DNA of 64,000 nt, taken from NCBI GenBank assembly GCA_016714085.1, contig JADJNW010000018.1, positions 1 to 64,000 of the forward strand, in the 5' to 3' direction. Within the stretch, counting starts at the first letter, position 1; the number at the start of each line of letters is the position of its first letter. This DNA is from Saprospiraceae bacterium (lineage in GTDB: Bacteria; Bacteroidota; Bacteroidia; Chitinophagales; Saprospiraceae). The position numbers and the translations under genes are program-made. Positions 16,734-24,622 of this stretch are shown here, one piece after another. The notes under the pieces were generated by a model that was not told where the DNA came from, made no database searches, and worked only from the letters and a program-made list of their open reading frames with translations.

Positions 16734-17420
16734 CTACCGCTGAGCCAGGATTTTTTCCTTTTGCTTGGCAAATTCTTCTTCGGTGAGGATGCCTTTATCG
16801 CGCAGTTCGCCTAAGCGAATGATCTGATCGAGCAAATCATCTTGCAAAACCAAAGGTTCTTCTTTAGGCATTTCTGGCGCAGCTTCTGCCTTAGGAGGAA
16901 CAGGGGTTTCAGCCACAGGCTGTTGTTCTTGTACCTGATAGCCATTTTTTACAAAAACATCAAATTCCGGCTGGGCGCGCTGAGTGGCTGCATCATTGGG
17001 TTGAATTTTTAAAGCTGCTAAAAAATCTTCTACCGCACTTTCAAAATCATATTCTCTAAATTTTTCGATACCACTTTTTTTGAGCTCAGCTAAGGTTGGT
17101 TGATTCAATGATTTGTGAGACGACGGAGGTAGTTCCTCTCGATAGTTATTATCATTAAAGCGCTGGCGACGAGTTTTTCTGCGATTGTATCTTTCGTCAA
17201 ATTCTTCCTGGGGCATCACTGCCAGTAGCACACTATCCACAAAGGCAAGAATTACGGGGAACATGATAGCAGGCTGGCGCTCTTCAAACATGATCATCAT
17301 ACAAACAAAGAAAATAAAACCATATAAAATGCCCAGAAAGCGCTGCCCAAGGTAAAACCGATGGGTGCCAAACATTCCTAGAAAAAATGCGAGTACAGCT
17401 GCTGTATATTTACTTTTCAT
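16734..17420 (-). CDS. TM2-domain protein with SHOCT tail, TPR part apparently shortened
   Basis: The 228-residue protein starts with a TM2 domain (two helices; FLGMFGTHRFYLGQ motif at residues 13-26), then a basic linker, a tetratricopeptide-like segment (SGIEKFREYDFESAVEDFLAAL split around residue 120) and a C-terminal SHOCT motif (LGELRDKGILTEEEFAKQKEKIL). Related Bacteroidota proteins continue the TPR region for some 40-45 residues between ...IQPND and QPEFDVFVKNGY; here these two are almost joined (near 16980), in frame. It may be a natural variant or an internal loss in this sequence. TM2 proteins are membrane proteins of unknown role. A second TM2 gene lies at 23456. Confidence 0.8.
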   Translation of the reverse strand: MKSKYTAAVLAFFLGMFGTHRFYLGQRFLGILYGFIFFVCMMIMFEERQPAIMFPVILAFVDSVLLAVMPQEEFDERYNRRKTRRQRFNDNNYREELPPSSHKSLNQPTLAELKKSGIEKFREYDFESAVEDFLAALKIQPNDAATQRAQPEFDVFVKNGYQVQEQQPVAETPVPPKAEAAPEMPKEEPLVLQDDLLDQIIRLGELRDKGILTEEEFAKQKEKILAQR

Positions 17421-17558
17421 TCATTCCTACTTTGACTCTGAAAGTTACGGCTCTTTTTGCTAAGACGCACAAACTTTTGGTTGAAGTTACATATTCATAG
17501 ACAAATTTAACGGATTGAAAGACGAAAGGGTTTAATTCTGTTACTGGTTATCGGGCAT

Positions 17559-17651
17559 ATAGGTTTAAAGGTATAAAGGCAAAGTGGTAAACATTCCAAT
17601 ATCCTAATGTCCCAATATCATAATATCTTAATATCCCAATATCATAATATA
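17559..17651. repeat. 8-bp word array CCAATATC/ATAATATC/TTAATATC
   Basis: From 17591 to 17650 seven to eight units of NNAATATC (CCAATATC, CTAATGTC, ATAATATC, TTAATATC) follow one another almost without interruption. A short AAAGGTATAAAGG tract lies just before it. The array runs into the last codons and stop of the dynamin-like gene on the minus strand. This is the clearest tandem example of the class. Confidence 0.75.
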
Positions 17652-19366
17652 AGTTCCTTTTCCAATTGATTCAACCGCTCTGCCAAAGATTGGTGTCGTT
17701 CCTCCAGCCATTTAATCTGCTCTGCTTCACGCTCCAACATATTATCAAAACCATTAAAATTACTATCAATTCTATTTTTTAAATGCGCAATATAAGATTT
17801 GAGTTTATCACTTACTTCTTGCTCTAATTTACTTTTGCCCTTTTCAATTTCTTTGCGAAAACCTGCCAGAATCTGCCTACGCTTGATGCTGCTCGACACG
17901 CCTGCAAATAGTACGCCAATGGTCGTCAGCACGCCACCCGTAACGTCGAACACCATACCTTGCGTAACTGTAGCCAGGATTAAGCCAATTACTGCTAACC
18001 CGCTGCCTGTAGCAATATTGGGCGACACAGAACGTTTATCCGGGAATAATTCGCTGTCGGCAAAATTCTCGGAACGATTCATAAATTTGGCAAAAGCCTC
18101 CTGCAATTCCATAATCACGCGCCCGCGCCGCTCGGCAATGTCACTGAAAATATCGTGGTCACTATTCAGAATCGTTTGATTACTCTTGATTTTTAATTCA
18201 ATTAATTTTGCCATTTGTTGAATGCTATCTGCCAGATCGCTGACGCCTTCGTCGAGTTTATTGCGCAATTCTGAATTTAAAGAGCGTTCCATATCAAGCG
18301 CAAGTTGGTCGAGCCATTCTTTGATGGACGTTTTTTTACTAAAAATAGAGGTAAACGAACGCCGGAGCAAAGAGAAAAAACCAAGCCCGGCGCTTAATTC
18401 CGCTTCTTTTTCGCGGGTGATGCGCTCGTAGGCAGCCACCAGATTTTCTACTAAAACATCTACTTGTTTATAAGATTTAGATTCTTGATTATCAAGCGTT
18501 TGTCGGATGTCGTCGCGGAATTCCGTATCGGCTTTGAATTGTGCTTGGCGCGTCTCAAGGGCTTTGCGGATACGCCCGGAGATATTCTGGCTAAGAGTAA
18601 TATTATTTTGTAATTTCAAAATAGGCGCTTTGCCACCCGTTATATTTTGTTGAATATAATTTCGGAGCGGCAGGAATCCGCTTTCTTCGTGCTTTCCCTC
18701 TTGCTCGATCTTTGCTGAGACCGCAAAAACATTGGGATTTTTCAATCCTTTTTTCTCGGCATATTCTGTTACGCCTTTTATATTAATATTAAGGTCTTCT
18801 GTATTTAATAAATCTTTTTGTTGCAATACGAAAATGATTTTCTTATGCCAATCTTCATTTATAAAATTGAAAAAATCCCAGGCCGACTGGCGATAAGGGT
18901 TCTTGGCTTCAAAAACAAACACAATCAAATCGCTCGCCGGAATAAATCGCTCGGTGATTTCTTGATGATGCTCGATAATTGTATTTGTGCCGGGCGTGTC
19001 CACAATAGCAATTTCTTTCAGGATTTCGACAGGAAGTAATAATTTTTTTAAATAAGGATTAACTTCGATTTCTGCTTCCTGCTCACCGTAAAGGATTTGC
19101 AATATAATATCGGTCATGGGCTGGGGCGCGACTTTCGTAATCTCCTTACCAGTAGCCAGTAACGCATTAATAAAACTACTTTTACCTGCCTTTACTTCAC
19201 CGACAATCACAAACATAAAAGGCTCGTGGATGCGGTTGCGCAAGTCGCTCACGGTTTGCGAGAGTTCGTCGTTGCCGGTTCGGATGGTCAATTCGTGCAG
19301 GTCTTTCACAATTTCGTCCACACGAGCGCGGTAGGCTTGGAGGTTTTTACTAATGAAACTTGTCAT
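17642..19366 (-). CDS. Dynamin-like GTPase
   Basis: The 574-residue protein has an N-terminal GTPase domain with G1 GEVKAGKSS (56-64), the switch-I threonine region QPMTD, G3 DTPG (123-126) and G4 LQQKD (181-185). Helical middle and C-terminal parts follow, with a hydrophobic hairpin near residues 455-490 (GLAVIGLILATV and TGGVLTTIGVLFAG) that should insert in the membrane, then a coiled-coil end. This is the bacterial dynamin-like family (membrane remodelling or repair). The last codons and stop lie within an 8-bp repeat array, so the C-terminal three or four residues may be recent. It stands alone on the minus strand. Confidence 0.88.
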   Translation of the reverse strand: MTSFISKNLQAYRARVDEIVKDLHELTIRTGNDELSQTVSDLRNRIHEPFMFVIVGEVKAGKSSFINALLATGKEITKVAPQPMTDIILQILYGEQEAEIEVNPYLKKLLLPVEILKEIAIVDTPGTNTIIEHHQEITERFIPASDLIVFVFEAKNPYRQSAWDFFNFINEDWHKKIIFVLQQKDLLNTEDLNINIKGVTEYAEKKGLKNPNVFAVSAKIEQEGKHEESGFLPLRNYIQQNITGGKAPILKLQNNITLSQNISGRIRKALETRQAQFKADTEFRDDIRQTLDNQESKSYKQVDVLVENLVAAYERITREKEAELSAGLGFFSLLRRSFTSIFSKKTSIKEWLDQLALDMERSLNSELRNKLDEGVSDLADSIQQMAKLIELKIKSNQTILNSDHDIFSDIAERRGRVIMELQEAFAKFMNRSENFADSELFPDKRSVSPNIATGSGLAVIGLILATVTQGMVFDVTGGVLTTIGVLFAGVSSSIKRRQILAGFRKEIEKGKSKLEQEVSDKLKSYIAHLKNRIDSNFNGFDNMLEREAEQIKWLEERHQSLAERLNQLEKELIL

Positions 19367-19505
19367 AGTTGGTGTAAATACGTGGTGTTTATTTAATTAT
19401 TTATCGCTGATTAATAACCTTGTAATATTTTGAAAATCAATATTTAATATTTTAAAAATTATATTTATTTTAAATTTAATATTTATTAATTATCACCAAA
19501 TCATT

Positions 19506-20177
19506 TTACTCACGGGCATCTAGCATCTGGTCATTGGCAAATGATGAATGCAAAATGCTTAGAGCTTCCGGTCCTGTGCAAAAAAGCAGGTCTAAGATAC
19601 TCAAATTGGGTAAAAATCCGTGTTTTTCTTCAAAAACTTGGGGGTATCGAATTGCTTTAAAACAATTATCATGCTGACGGCGATGCGCTTTTGGGTGAAT
19701 CGCATTGCGAATATCAAGCATTTCCGGCGGTGCTATTTTTTGATATTCATTTGTAAATTTAATATCTGATTGAATACCAACTAGTTGTGCTATTGTTTTT
19801 AATAAATCCCAATTCCAATCCCATAATAATGTATAATGTTTTTCATAAAAAGGTTGAATATTATCAGCATAATGTAAAAAAAAAGGCGCATTGCCATAAG
19901 CGGATTGAATGCTTTCCCAATGATGGGCTTGCCAGGGCTCGTGGTAAGCGATGCGCACTTCCTGGATCGATTGCTGTTCGTTTTTACCTTTTTCTAAAGG
20001 GATGGAAAGTCGCAAAATCCCATTTGCACCTGCAATTTCGCAACGATTGCGGTAGCTCCCTTTTTGATAATGCTCTTGTGCTTCTATATAAATAGTATCA
20101 TAATGTAATAATTTCGTGAAATACTGCACCGGTGGGAAGTATTGTAATTCCAGTAAAATTTGATTTTGTATAAGCAT
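19506..20177 (-). CDS. WbqC family protein
   Basis: The 223-residue protein matches the WbqC family: N-terminal L-L-E-L-Q-Y-F-P-P-V-Q-Y, N-R-C-E-I (residues about 44-48), the WQAHHWESIQSAYGNAPFF segment, and the C-terminal QVFEEKHGFLPNLSILDLLF with GPEA. WbqC-like proteins are found in O-antigen and other surface polysaccharide clusters, where an acyl- or aminotransferase-like role has been proposed but not settled. No glycosyltransferase genes are nearby. In Bacteroidota it often lies close to signal peptidase genes. It is 18 bp downstream of the DUF502 gene and is probably co-transcribed with it. Confidence 0.85.
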   Translation of the reverse strand: MLIQNQILLELQYFPPVQYFTKLLHYDTIYIEAQEHYQKGSYRNRCEIAGANGILRLSIPLEKGKNEQQSIQEVRIAYHEPWQAHHWESIQSAYGNAPFFLHYADNIQPFYEKHYTLLWDWNWDLLKTIAQLVGIQSDIKFTNEYQKIAPPEMLDIRNAIHPKAHRRQHDNCFKAIRYPQVFEEKHGFLPNLSILDLLFCTGPEALSILHSSFANDQMLDARE

Positions 20178-20194
20178 TAATACATATTGAAGTT

Positions 20195-20869
20195 TCAGGA
20201 GGCAGTATTTGGTTTTGGCGGCAAATTACTTTTTTTACCTTTTTCTTTAGCACTGAAAAGTACTTTCGATCCTATTCCCAAGCCAATAATAGAGCTCATC
20301 GCATCCTCGGTTTTGGTTTCTAAAAATCGGATTTTGGACTCGTGGATGTGAAACACAAAACCATTGGTAGGATTGGGCGCAGTGGGTACAAAGATGGTGA
20401 AATAACCATTGGGGTGCTCATCGGTCACAAAGCCGGTCATCCAGACGCCATCGCCGAATACATCCGCCAGTACCACTTGCGAAAAAGGCATTTTATCGAC
20501 ACCGATAAATTGTCGAACGGTATCTCTAATGACCTTATAAAGAGGCAGTTGCATCAACCAGCGATCTTCTATATTCTTGAAAAACTTACTCCCAAGTTCC
20601 GTTTGCACAATCAAACCAATGACAAAAAAGGTGCCGATCACAATGGTAAAGGAAAGCAAATTGATGAGCCATTGCCCCACATCTTCAGAAAAATTGAAAA
20701 GCTTGCTGATGGGGGCGATAATATTAGCAATAAAATTGAAGATCAATCTGACCAAAGCCACAAAAATTGTGATGGGTAAAAACACTACAAGTCCACCAAT
20801 AATGGTCGTGATCACGAAACGGCGCATTTGCCACCAGAATACATTTTTTTTATTTATTCTATTTGCCAT
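20195..20869 (-). CDS. DUF502 membrane protein
   Basis: The 224-residue protein has a basic N-terminus, two membrane helices (about 15-46 and 68-92) separated by a short loop, and a soluble C-terminal domain. DUF502 hallmarks are visible: L-P-I-T-I-F-V near residue 26, P-L-Y-K-V-I-R-D-T-V-R-Q near 111-121, V-W-M-T-G-F-V-T and I-F-V-P-T-A-P-N-P-T-N-G. The family is membrane-bound and uncharacterised in bacteria; a plant homologue (COV) affects vascular patterning. The last 40 residues are rich in basic residues and Pro. It heads a two-gene unit with the WbqC-like gene. Confidence 0.87.
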   Translation of the reverse strand: MANRINKKNVFWWQMRRFVITTIIGGLVVFLPITIFVALVRLIFNFIANIIAPISKLFNFSEDVGQWLINLLSFTIVIGTFFVIGLIVQTELGSKFFKNIEDRWLMQLPLYKVIRDTVRQFIGVDKMPFSQVVLADVFGDGVWMTGFVTDEHPNGYFTIFVPTAPNPTNGFVFHIHESKIRFLETKTEDAMSSIIGLGIGSKVLFSAKEKGKKSNLPPKPNTAS

Positions 20870-21004
20870 AAATTAAGTCGATTTCGATGAATGCAAGTTA
20901 TCTCAATTATTGATACCCTGCTGATAAAAATCATATACAATTGCTGAGGAAAATCAGTTTATTTTTCAAGGATATTATTTACATTAAAGCCAAATCAATA
21001 TTAT

Positions 21005-21505
21005 ATGTTACTGTTAATTATTATCCTGAGCATATTGATTTTATTGGCTTTGTGGCTTTTAATCGAACCCATTATTATAAAAATAGATACCATTCATGAT
21101 GAATATTATATTCGGTGGCAGCATATTGGAAGTGTTACTTTACTTTTTCTAAATAATGATTTGTTCTTGCGATTTCGCATCCTTTTTTGGCAACAAGATT
21201 TTTACCCGCTTCAAGCTCAAAAAAAAGAAAAAAAACCAAAGAAAAAATCTAATAAAAAAACTGCAAAGTCTTGGAAAACATTTAGTTGGACTCGTGTAAA
21301 ATCTATAATGCGTACTTTTAAAGTGCGCTACTTCAAAATGGAATTGGATACCGACGATTATGTATGGAATGCTTATCTGTACCCCTTGTTTTATTTTGCG
21401 AATCGATCGAACAGGCAGCTCTCCATTAATTTTGAGGGCAGAACGAATCTACAGTTACAGATAGAAAACCGATTGTTCCGAATTGTTCGAGCTTTTATGT
21501 TTTAA
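21005..21505 (+). CDS. DUF2953-like membrane-anchored protein next to gerW
   Basis: The 166-residue protein has an N-terminal membrane helix (residues 2-24), a beta segment (YYIRWQHIGSVTLLF), a very basic linker (KKEKKPKKKSNKKTAK), and a C-terminal part with DTDDYVWNAYLYPLFYF. The arrangement (one helix, beta-rich part, D-T-x-D motif) is like DUF2953 proteins such as Bacillus YtfI, whose gene precedes ytfJ/gerW exactly as here (29 bp spacing). The assignment to DUF2953 is tentative; the conserved neighbour is the main support. Confidence 0.6.
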   Translation: MLLLIIILSILILLALWLLIEPIIIKIDTIHDEYYIRWQHIGSVTLLFLNNDLFLRFRILFWQQDFYPLQAQKKEKKPKKKSNKKTAKSWKTFSWTRVKSIMRTFKVRYFKMELDTDDYVWNAYLYPLFYFANRSNRQLSINFEGRTNLQLQIENRLFRIVRAFMF

Positions 21506-21534
21506 ACGCAATTTTTTAATCAAATCTCGAAACC

Positions 21535-21903
21535 ATGAAAGTGAATTTTGAAGAATTAATCCCTCAAATAACGGAATTTCTCAGATCAGAAGCGAAAACA
21601 GAAACCGTTATTGGTCAACAATTTGAATTAGGCGAATTTCATTGCGTACCAGTTATCCGTCTTGGTATGGGCTTTGGCTCGGGTGGCGGCGAAGGCGAAG
21701 CACCTAAACAAGGACATGGCGAAGGGGCTGGCGCAGGCGGCGGTATTGGCATTGAGCCTATTGGCTTTTTGGTAGCTAAGAGCGATCAGATTTCGTTTCT
21801 ACCGACACGTCATAGCTCCGGATTATCTGCTGCTTTTGAAAAAGTGCCTGAGTTGATCGAAAAGTACATGGAAAAGAATAAGGCTGTTGCAGCGCAGAAT
21901 TAA
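21535..21903 (+). CDS. GerW/YtfJ family protein
   Basis: The 122-residue protein has the GerW (YtfJ) features: an N-terminal helix, T-V-I-G-Q-x-F-E-L-G-E-F, V-P-V-I-R-L-G-M-G-F-G, then a glycine-rich stretch (GSGGGEGE...GAGAGGG, residues about 50-73) and I-G-I-E-P-I-G-F-L-V-A-K. In sporulating Firmicutes YtfJ is a spore protein linked to germination, but the family is also present in many non-sporulating bacteria, where its role is unknown. The glycine-rich loop is probably flexible. It shares a transcript with the preceding gene. Confidence 0.9.
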   Translation: MKVNFEELIPQITEFLRSEAKTETVIGQQFELGEFHCVPVIRLGMGFGSGGGEGEAPKQGHGEGAGAGGGIGIEPIGFLVAKSDQISFLPTRHSSGLSAAFEKVPELIEKYMEKNKAVAAQN

Positions 21904-22038
21904 AGATTGAAAATGTGACCAAAAATGCCATGCTTTGTGATATTACGGAGTGTGGCATTTGTTTTTTAACAAGGATTTTAAAGAGTAGCAAATCACGATT
22001 GTGTACCTTAGCAATTTTGATTGCTAAAAGACCCGAAT

Positions 22039-22943
22039 ATGCTTCGACAATTTTTCGCTGATTTTGAGAATGTCGCCATTTTTATCGGCATTATCGCCAT
22101 TACTTTTATAGTAGCGATTTTCTTTAATTATCTCTTCAGAAGTTTTATTAAGCGCGCCAGTATTGTTGTAAAAAATGATCCTACTAATTATCAATTTCTC
22201 AGGCATTTTATTACAGCCATTATATATGTAGTAGGTTTTAGTGCAGCTATTTACGCTTTACCTAATCTGAGAACCCTTGCCAGCTCTCTGTTGGCGGGCG
22301 CCGGTATCTTGGCGTTGCGGTTGGTTTTGCTTCACAACAGGCATTAAGCAATATCGTAAGTGGTGTATTTATTATAATATTTAAGCCTTTTCGAGTAAAT
22401 GATCGTTTAATAATTCGGGATACTTTAAATGGCGCAGTCGAAGATATTACACTTCGACATACCGTTATTCGAGATTTTAATAATCGACGCATCATTATTC
22501 CTAATACTATTATTAGCCAGGAAATTATTATTAATGCGGATTTTGACGATGACAAAATTTGCAAATGGGTGGAAATAGGCATCAGTTATGATTCGGATAT
22601 CGACAGCGCCAGGGCTATTATGGTTGAAGAGGCTTTGAAGCATCCAATGCACATTGATGGGCGGACGCCGGAGCAAATTGCAAAAGGCAAACCCGATGTG
22701 TTTGTGCGGGTGATCGATTTGGGGGAGTACGCGGTGACGCTGCGTTGTTATGTTTGGGCAGAGAACAATGCCAACGCTTTTGCGATGGGCTGCGATTTGT
22801 TGGAATCCATCAAAAAACGGTTTGATGCAGAAGGGATTGAAATTCCGTTCCCTTATCGGACAATCGTATATAAAAATGCCAAAAACAAGAATTCTTTGCC
22901 AAACGAAGTGGAATTAAGTGATGGAACTGACAAAAGTCAATAA
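22039..22943 (+). pseudogene. MscS-type small-conductance mechanosensitive channel, frame broken by 1 bp
   Basis: From the ATG at 22039 the first frame gives two membrane helices and the start of the pore helix (SSLLAGAGIL), then fails near 22313. The next frame continues VAVGFASQQALSNIVSG and the whole MscS beta domain to 22943. Adding one base after TTGGC restores LAVAVGFASQQ, the family's pore motif. The repaired protein would have about 300 residues: N-terminal helices, pore helix with Gly/Ala packing, beta domain with IIIPNTII, and the alpha/beta end. It would release solutes on hypo-osmotic shock. The lesion is probably a sequence error (see findings). Confidence 0.82.
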
Positions 22944-23325
22944 TACTGGACTCAAAAGGCCCTATCTTGAGCTTATGAATGAGCATATAACACATCAGGA
23001 ACATCGTCAGTGGTTGAGCCAACTCGATTTTTATGAAGATGAAATCAGGATTTTTCGGCGCGAGTTACTCGGCGTAGTACAAATGCATCCGAATTATTTT
23101 TATATGGTAGAACACGTGGATGAGTATCGCAATATTTTATTGAAAAAATTGGAGCATATTGACCAGCTTCGGCATCAAATTATTTTGCAGGAGCGAAAAT
23201 TAATCGATAAAGAAGTATTGAACACCAATGATCATGAGGCTTTGAGGCATTCAATAGAAAATTTTGTACAAAATTTTGAAGAAATGAAAACCAGCTTTCG
23301 GCGCTTCGTAGCTCATAATGATTGA
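22921..23325 (+). CDS. Hypothetical coiled-coil protein
   Basis: I do not recognise this gene by name. The 134-residue protein (ATG at 22921; GTG at 22918 is an alternative) overlaps the end of the MscS gene by 23 bp in another frame, so it is probably translationally coupled. It is helical throughout: residues 20-75 and 85-130 would form a two-helix coiled coil, with H-x-x-W-L-S-Q-L-D-F-Y-E-D-E-I and F-E-E-M-K-T-S-F-R-R-F as the most distinctive parts. There is no signal or membrane segment. Short proteins of this type are found in other Saprospiria-like genomes, but I know no function. Confidence 0.6.
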   Translation: MELTKVNNTGLKRPYLELMNEHITHQEHRQWLSQLDFYEDEIRIFRRELLGVVQMHPNYFYMVEHVDEYRNILLKKLEHIDQLRHQIILQERKLIDKEVLNTNDHEALRHSIENFVQNFEEMKTSFRRFVAHND

Positions 23326-23455
23326 TGCGTAGCATTATTATGCGATCTTCCAATATTAATTTTTTTAGGGCGAAATCCTTTTTACATCGTGGAAATTTCT
23401 AACTTTCTCCTCTCTTTCCGAAAATAATTGATTACATCATCAAATTAACTGTAAT

Positions 23456-23920
23456 ATGAAGACAATTAAACTTATGTTACTCCTTGTGGTTGGTTTTGCT
23501 TTGGCAAACACCCCTGTATTCGGTTATGTTGTATCACCAAGTGCAACAGAAAATGCAACTACGCTCAGCAGTGCTGATGAAGAAGTTGCTTTGAGCGCAA
23601 AACAATTGAAAAAACAGCAGAAAAAAGAAGCCAGAGCGCAAAAGCGTGCAGAACGCAGAGCTAAGTTTCTCGCTTGGTTGGGTAAAGTAATGGCTGGAGA
23701 TGAGCAGATTGTGGCTATTTTATTGGCATTTTTCGTAGGATGGCTAGGTATCCACCGTCTTTATCTTGGCAGCGATCCAATTATTATTTTGTGGTATGTC
23801 ATTACCCTCGGAGGATTTTTTGGATTGATTCCTTTGATTGATTTTATTCGTTTGGTTATCGGACAAGTAGATCATTACAAAGATAACAGCAGCTTATTCA
23901 GAGCATTCCAGCCAGCATAA
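23456..23920 (+). CDS. TM2-domain protein with signal peptide
   Basis: The 154-residue protein starts with a signal peptide (KLMLLLVVGFALANTPVFG), then a Ser/Thr-rich segment, a very basic KKQQKKEARAQKRAERRAK stretch (residues about 52-70) and a TM2 domain with AFFVGWLGIHRLYLG and the second helix FFGLIPLIDFIRL. The TM2 motif (GxHRxYLG) is clear. The order signal peptide, basic stretch, TM2 is common in Bacteroidota. Function unknown. An intrinsic terminator follows 30 bp after the stop, so it is probably monocistronic. Confidence 0.82.
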   Translation: MKTIKLMLLLVVGFALANTPVFGYVVSPSATENATTLSSADEEVALSAKQLKKQQKKEARAQKRAERRAKFLAWLGKVMAGDEQIVAILLAFFVGWLGIHRLYLGSDPIIILWYVITLGGFFGLIPLIDFIRLVIGQVDHYKDNSSLFRAFQPA

Positions 23921-23953
23921 GGTATAGGAATAAAGAATAATATAATACAGATA

Positions 23954-23990
23954 AATGCCTGAAACCCAATGTAGTGTTTCGGGCATTTTT
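23954..23990 (+). terminator. Intrinsic terminator after the TM2 gene
   Basis: ATGCCTGAAAC and GTTTCGGGCAT pair around a short loop and are followed by TTTTTG. Confidence 0.75.
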
Positions 23991-24000
23991 GTTTAAATAA

Positions 24001-24134
24001 AAAAAGTCGCACCCGAGCGGATACGACCTTCAACATAATTGAATTAGTATGAAAAAACTCTATTCCTTATTGAATCTATGATCTAATAACTCCGATTTTT
24101 TTGAAAAGTTGCACAGAAGATTGTGCATTTTTTT
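24001..24134 (+). ncRNA. Possible small RNA or aborted leader with its own terminator
   Basis: A gene-free stretch between two terminators. It starts with a run of A and a GTCGCA...GATACGAC stem, contains ATGAAAAAACTC followed by a stop after ten codons, and ends in a terminator at 24110-24134. This could be a short RNA or the remains of a gene with a signal-peptide start. Nothing decides between them. Confidence 0.25.
24110..24134 (+). terminator. Intrinsic terminator
   Basis: TGCACA, loop GAAGAT, TGTGCA, then seven T. A short but perfect stem. Confidence 0.6.
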
Positions 24135-24211
24135 GTTTTAACGATAAAATAACGTTTGGTAAGTACGAAAGTCACAAACTTTTCGACAAAAATTTAAAAA
24201 TGATTTCCCTC

Positions 24212-24487
24212 TTAGTAAGTTGCGAATGATTTGTCTTCATAACACCAAATCCAGCGCTCTCCAGGCTCTGCCGAAATAACGACAGGATGACCACTTCGAT
24301 AGAAATGTTTGGTCGCGTGTTTATTAGGAGAGGAATCGCAGCAAAGCGTGATGCCGCATTCCTGGCAAGTGCGCAGGTGTACCCAACTGCTCCCGGTTTT
24401 GATGCATTCTTCGCATTGATGAGCAACAGGAGATTTAAGTGTCTCCAAAGCTTCGATATGACTACATATTGTTGAATCCAATGCCAT
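24212..24487 (-). CDS. UBP-type zinc finger protein
   Basis: The 91-residue protein is a single ZnF-UBP domain. The zinc ligands are visible: C8 and H10 in CSHIE, C25/C28 in HQCEEC, C41/C44 in TCQECG, C49 in TLCC and the His residues of NKHATKHFYRSGHP. The C-terminal R-W-I-W-C-Y-E-D motif matches the ubiquitin-tail pocket of the family. In bacteria these small proteins have no ubiquitin partner; they may bind C-terminal glycines of other proteins, which is speculation. It is divergent from groEL with about 135 bp between them. Confidence 0.88.
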   Translation of the reverse strand: MALDSTICSHIEALETLKSPVAHQCEECIKTGSSWVHLRTCQECGITLCCDSSPNKHATKHFYRSGHPVVISAEPGERWIWCYEDKSFATY

Positions 24488-24543
24488 TTATATCATTATT
24501 TTAAAAAGTTAATCCAATTTTTTACTCAATGAAATTTTACTTG

Positions 24544-24574
24544 TTGCTAAAGCGCAAATATTACTCTAATTTCG
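24544..24574 (+). promoter_or_regulatory. Candidate groEL promoter
   Basis: TTG at 24544-24546 and TAATTTCG at 24567-24574 are 20 bp apart, near the Bacteroidota consensus, and lie 48 bp before the groEL start. No CIRCE-type inverted repeat (TTAGCACTC) was seen. Confidence 0.45.
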
Positions 24575-24622
24575 TCGCCGATGTAAGGCTTTACTTTTAG
24601 TAAATACTAATTCAACAAAAAT

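Noticed and set aside
17559..17651. CRISPR array
   Set aside because: The units are 8 bp, adjacent and without unique spacers; no cas genes are present.
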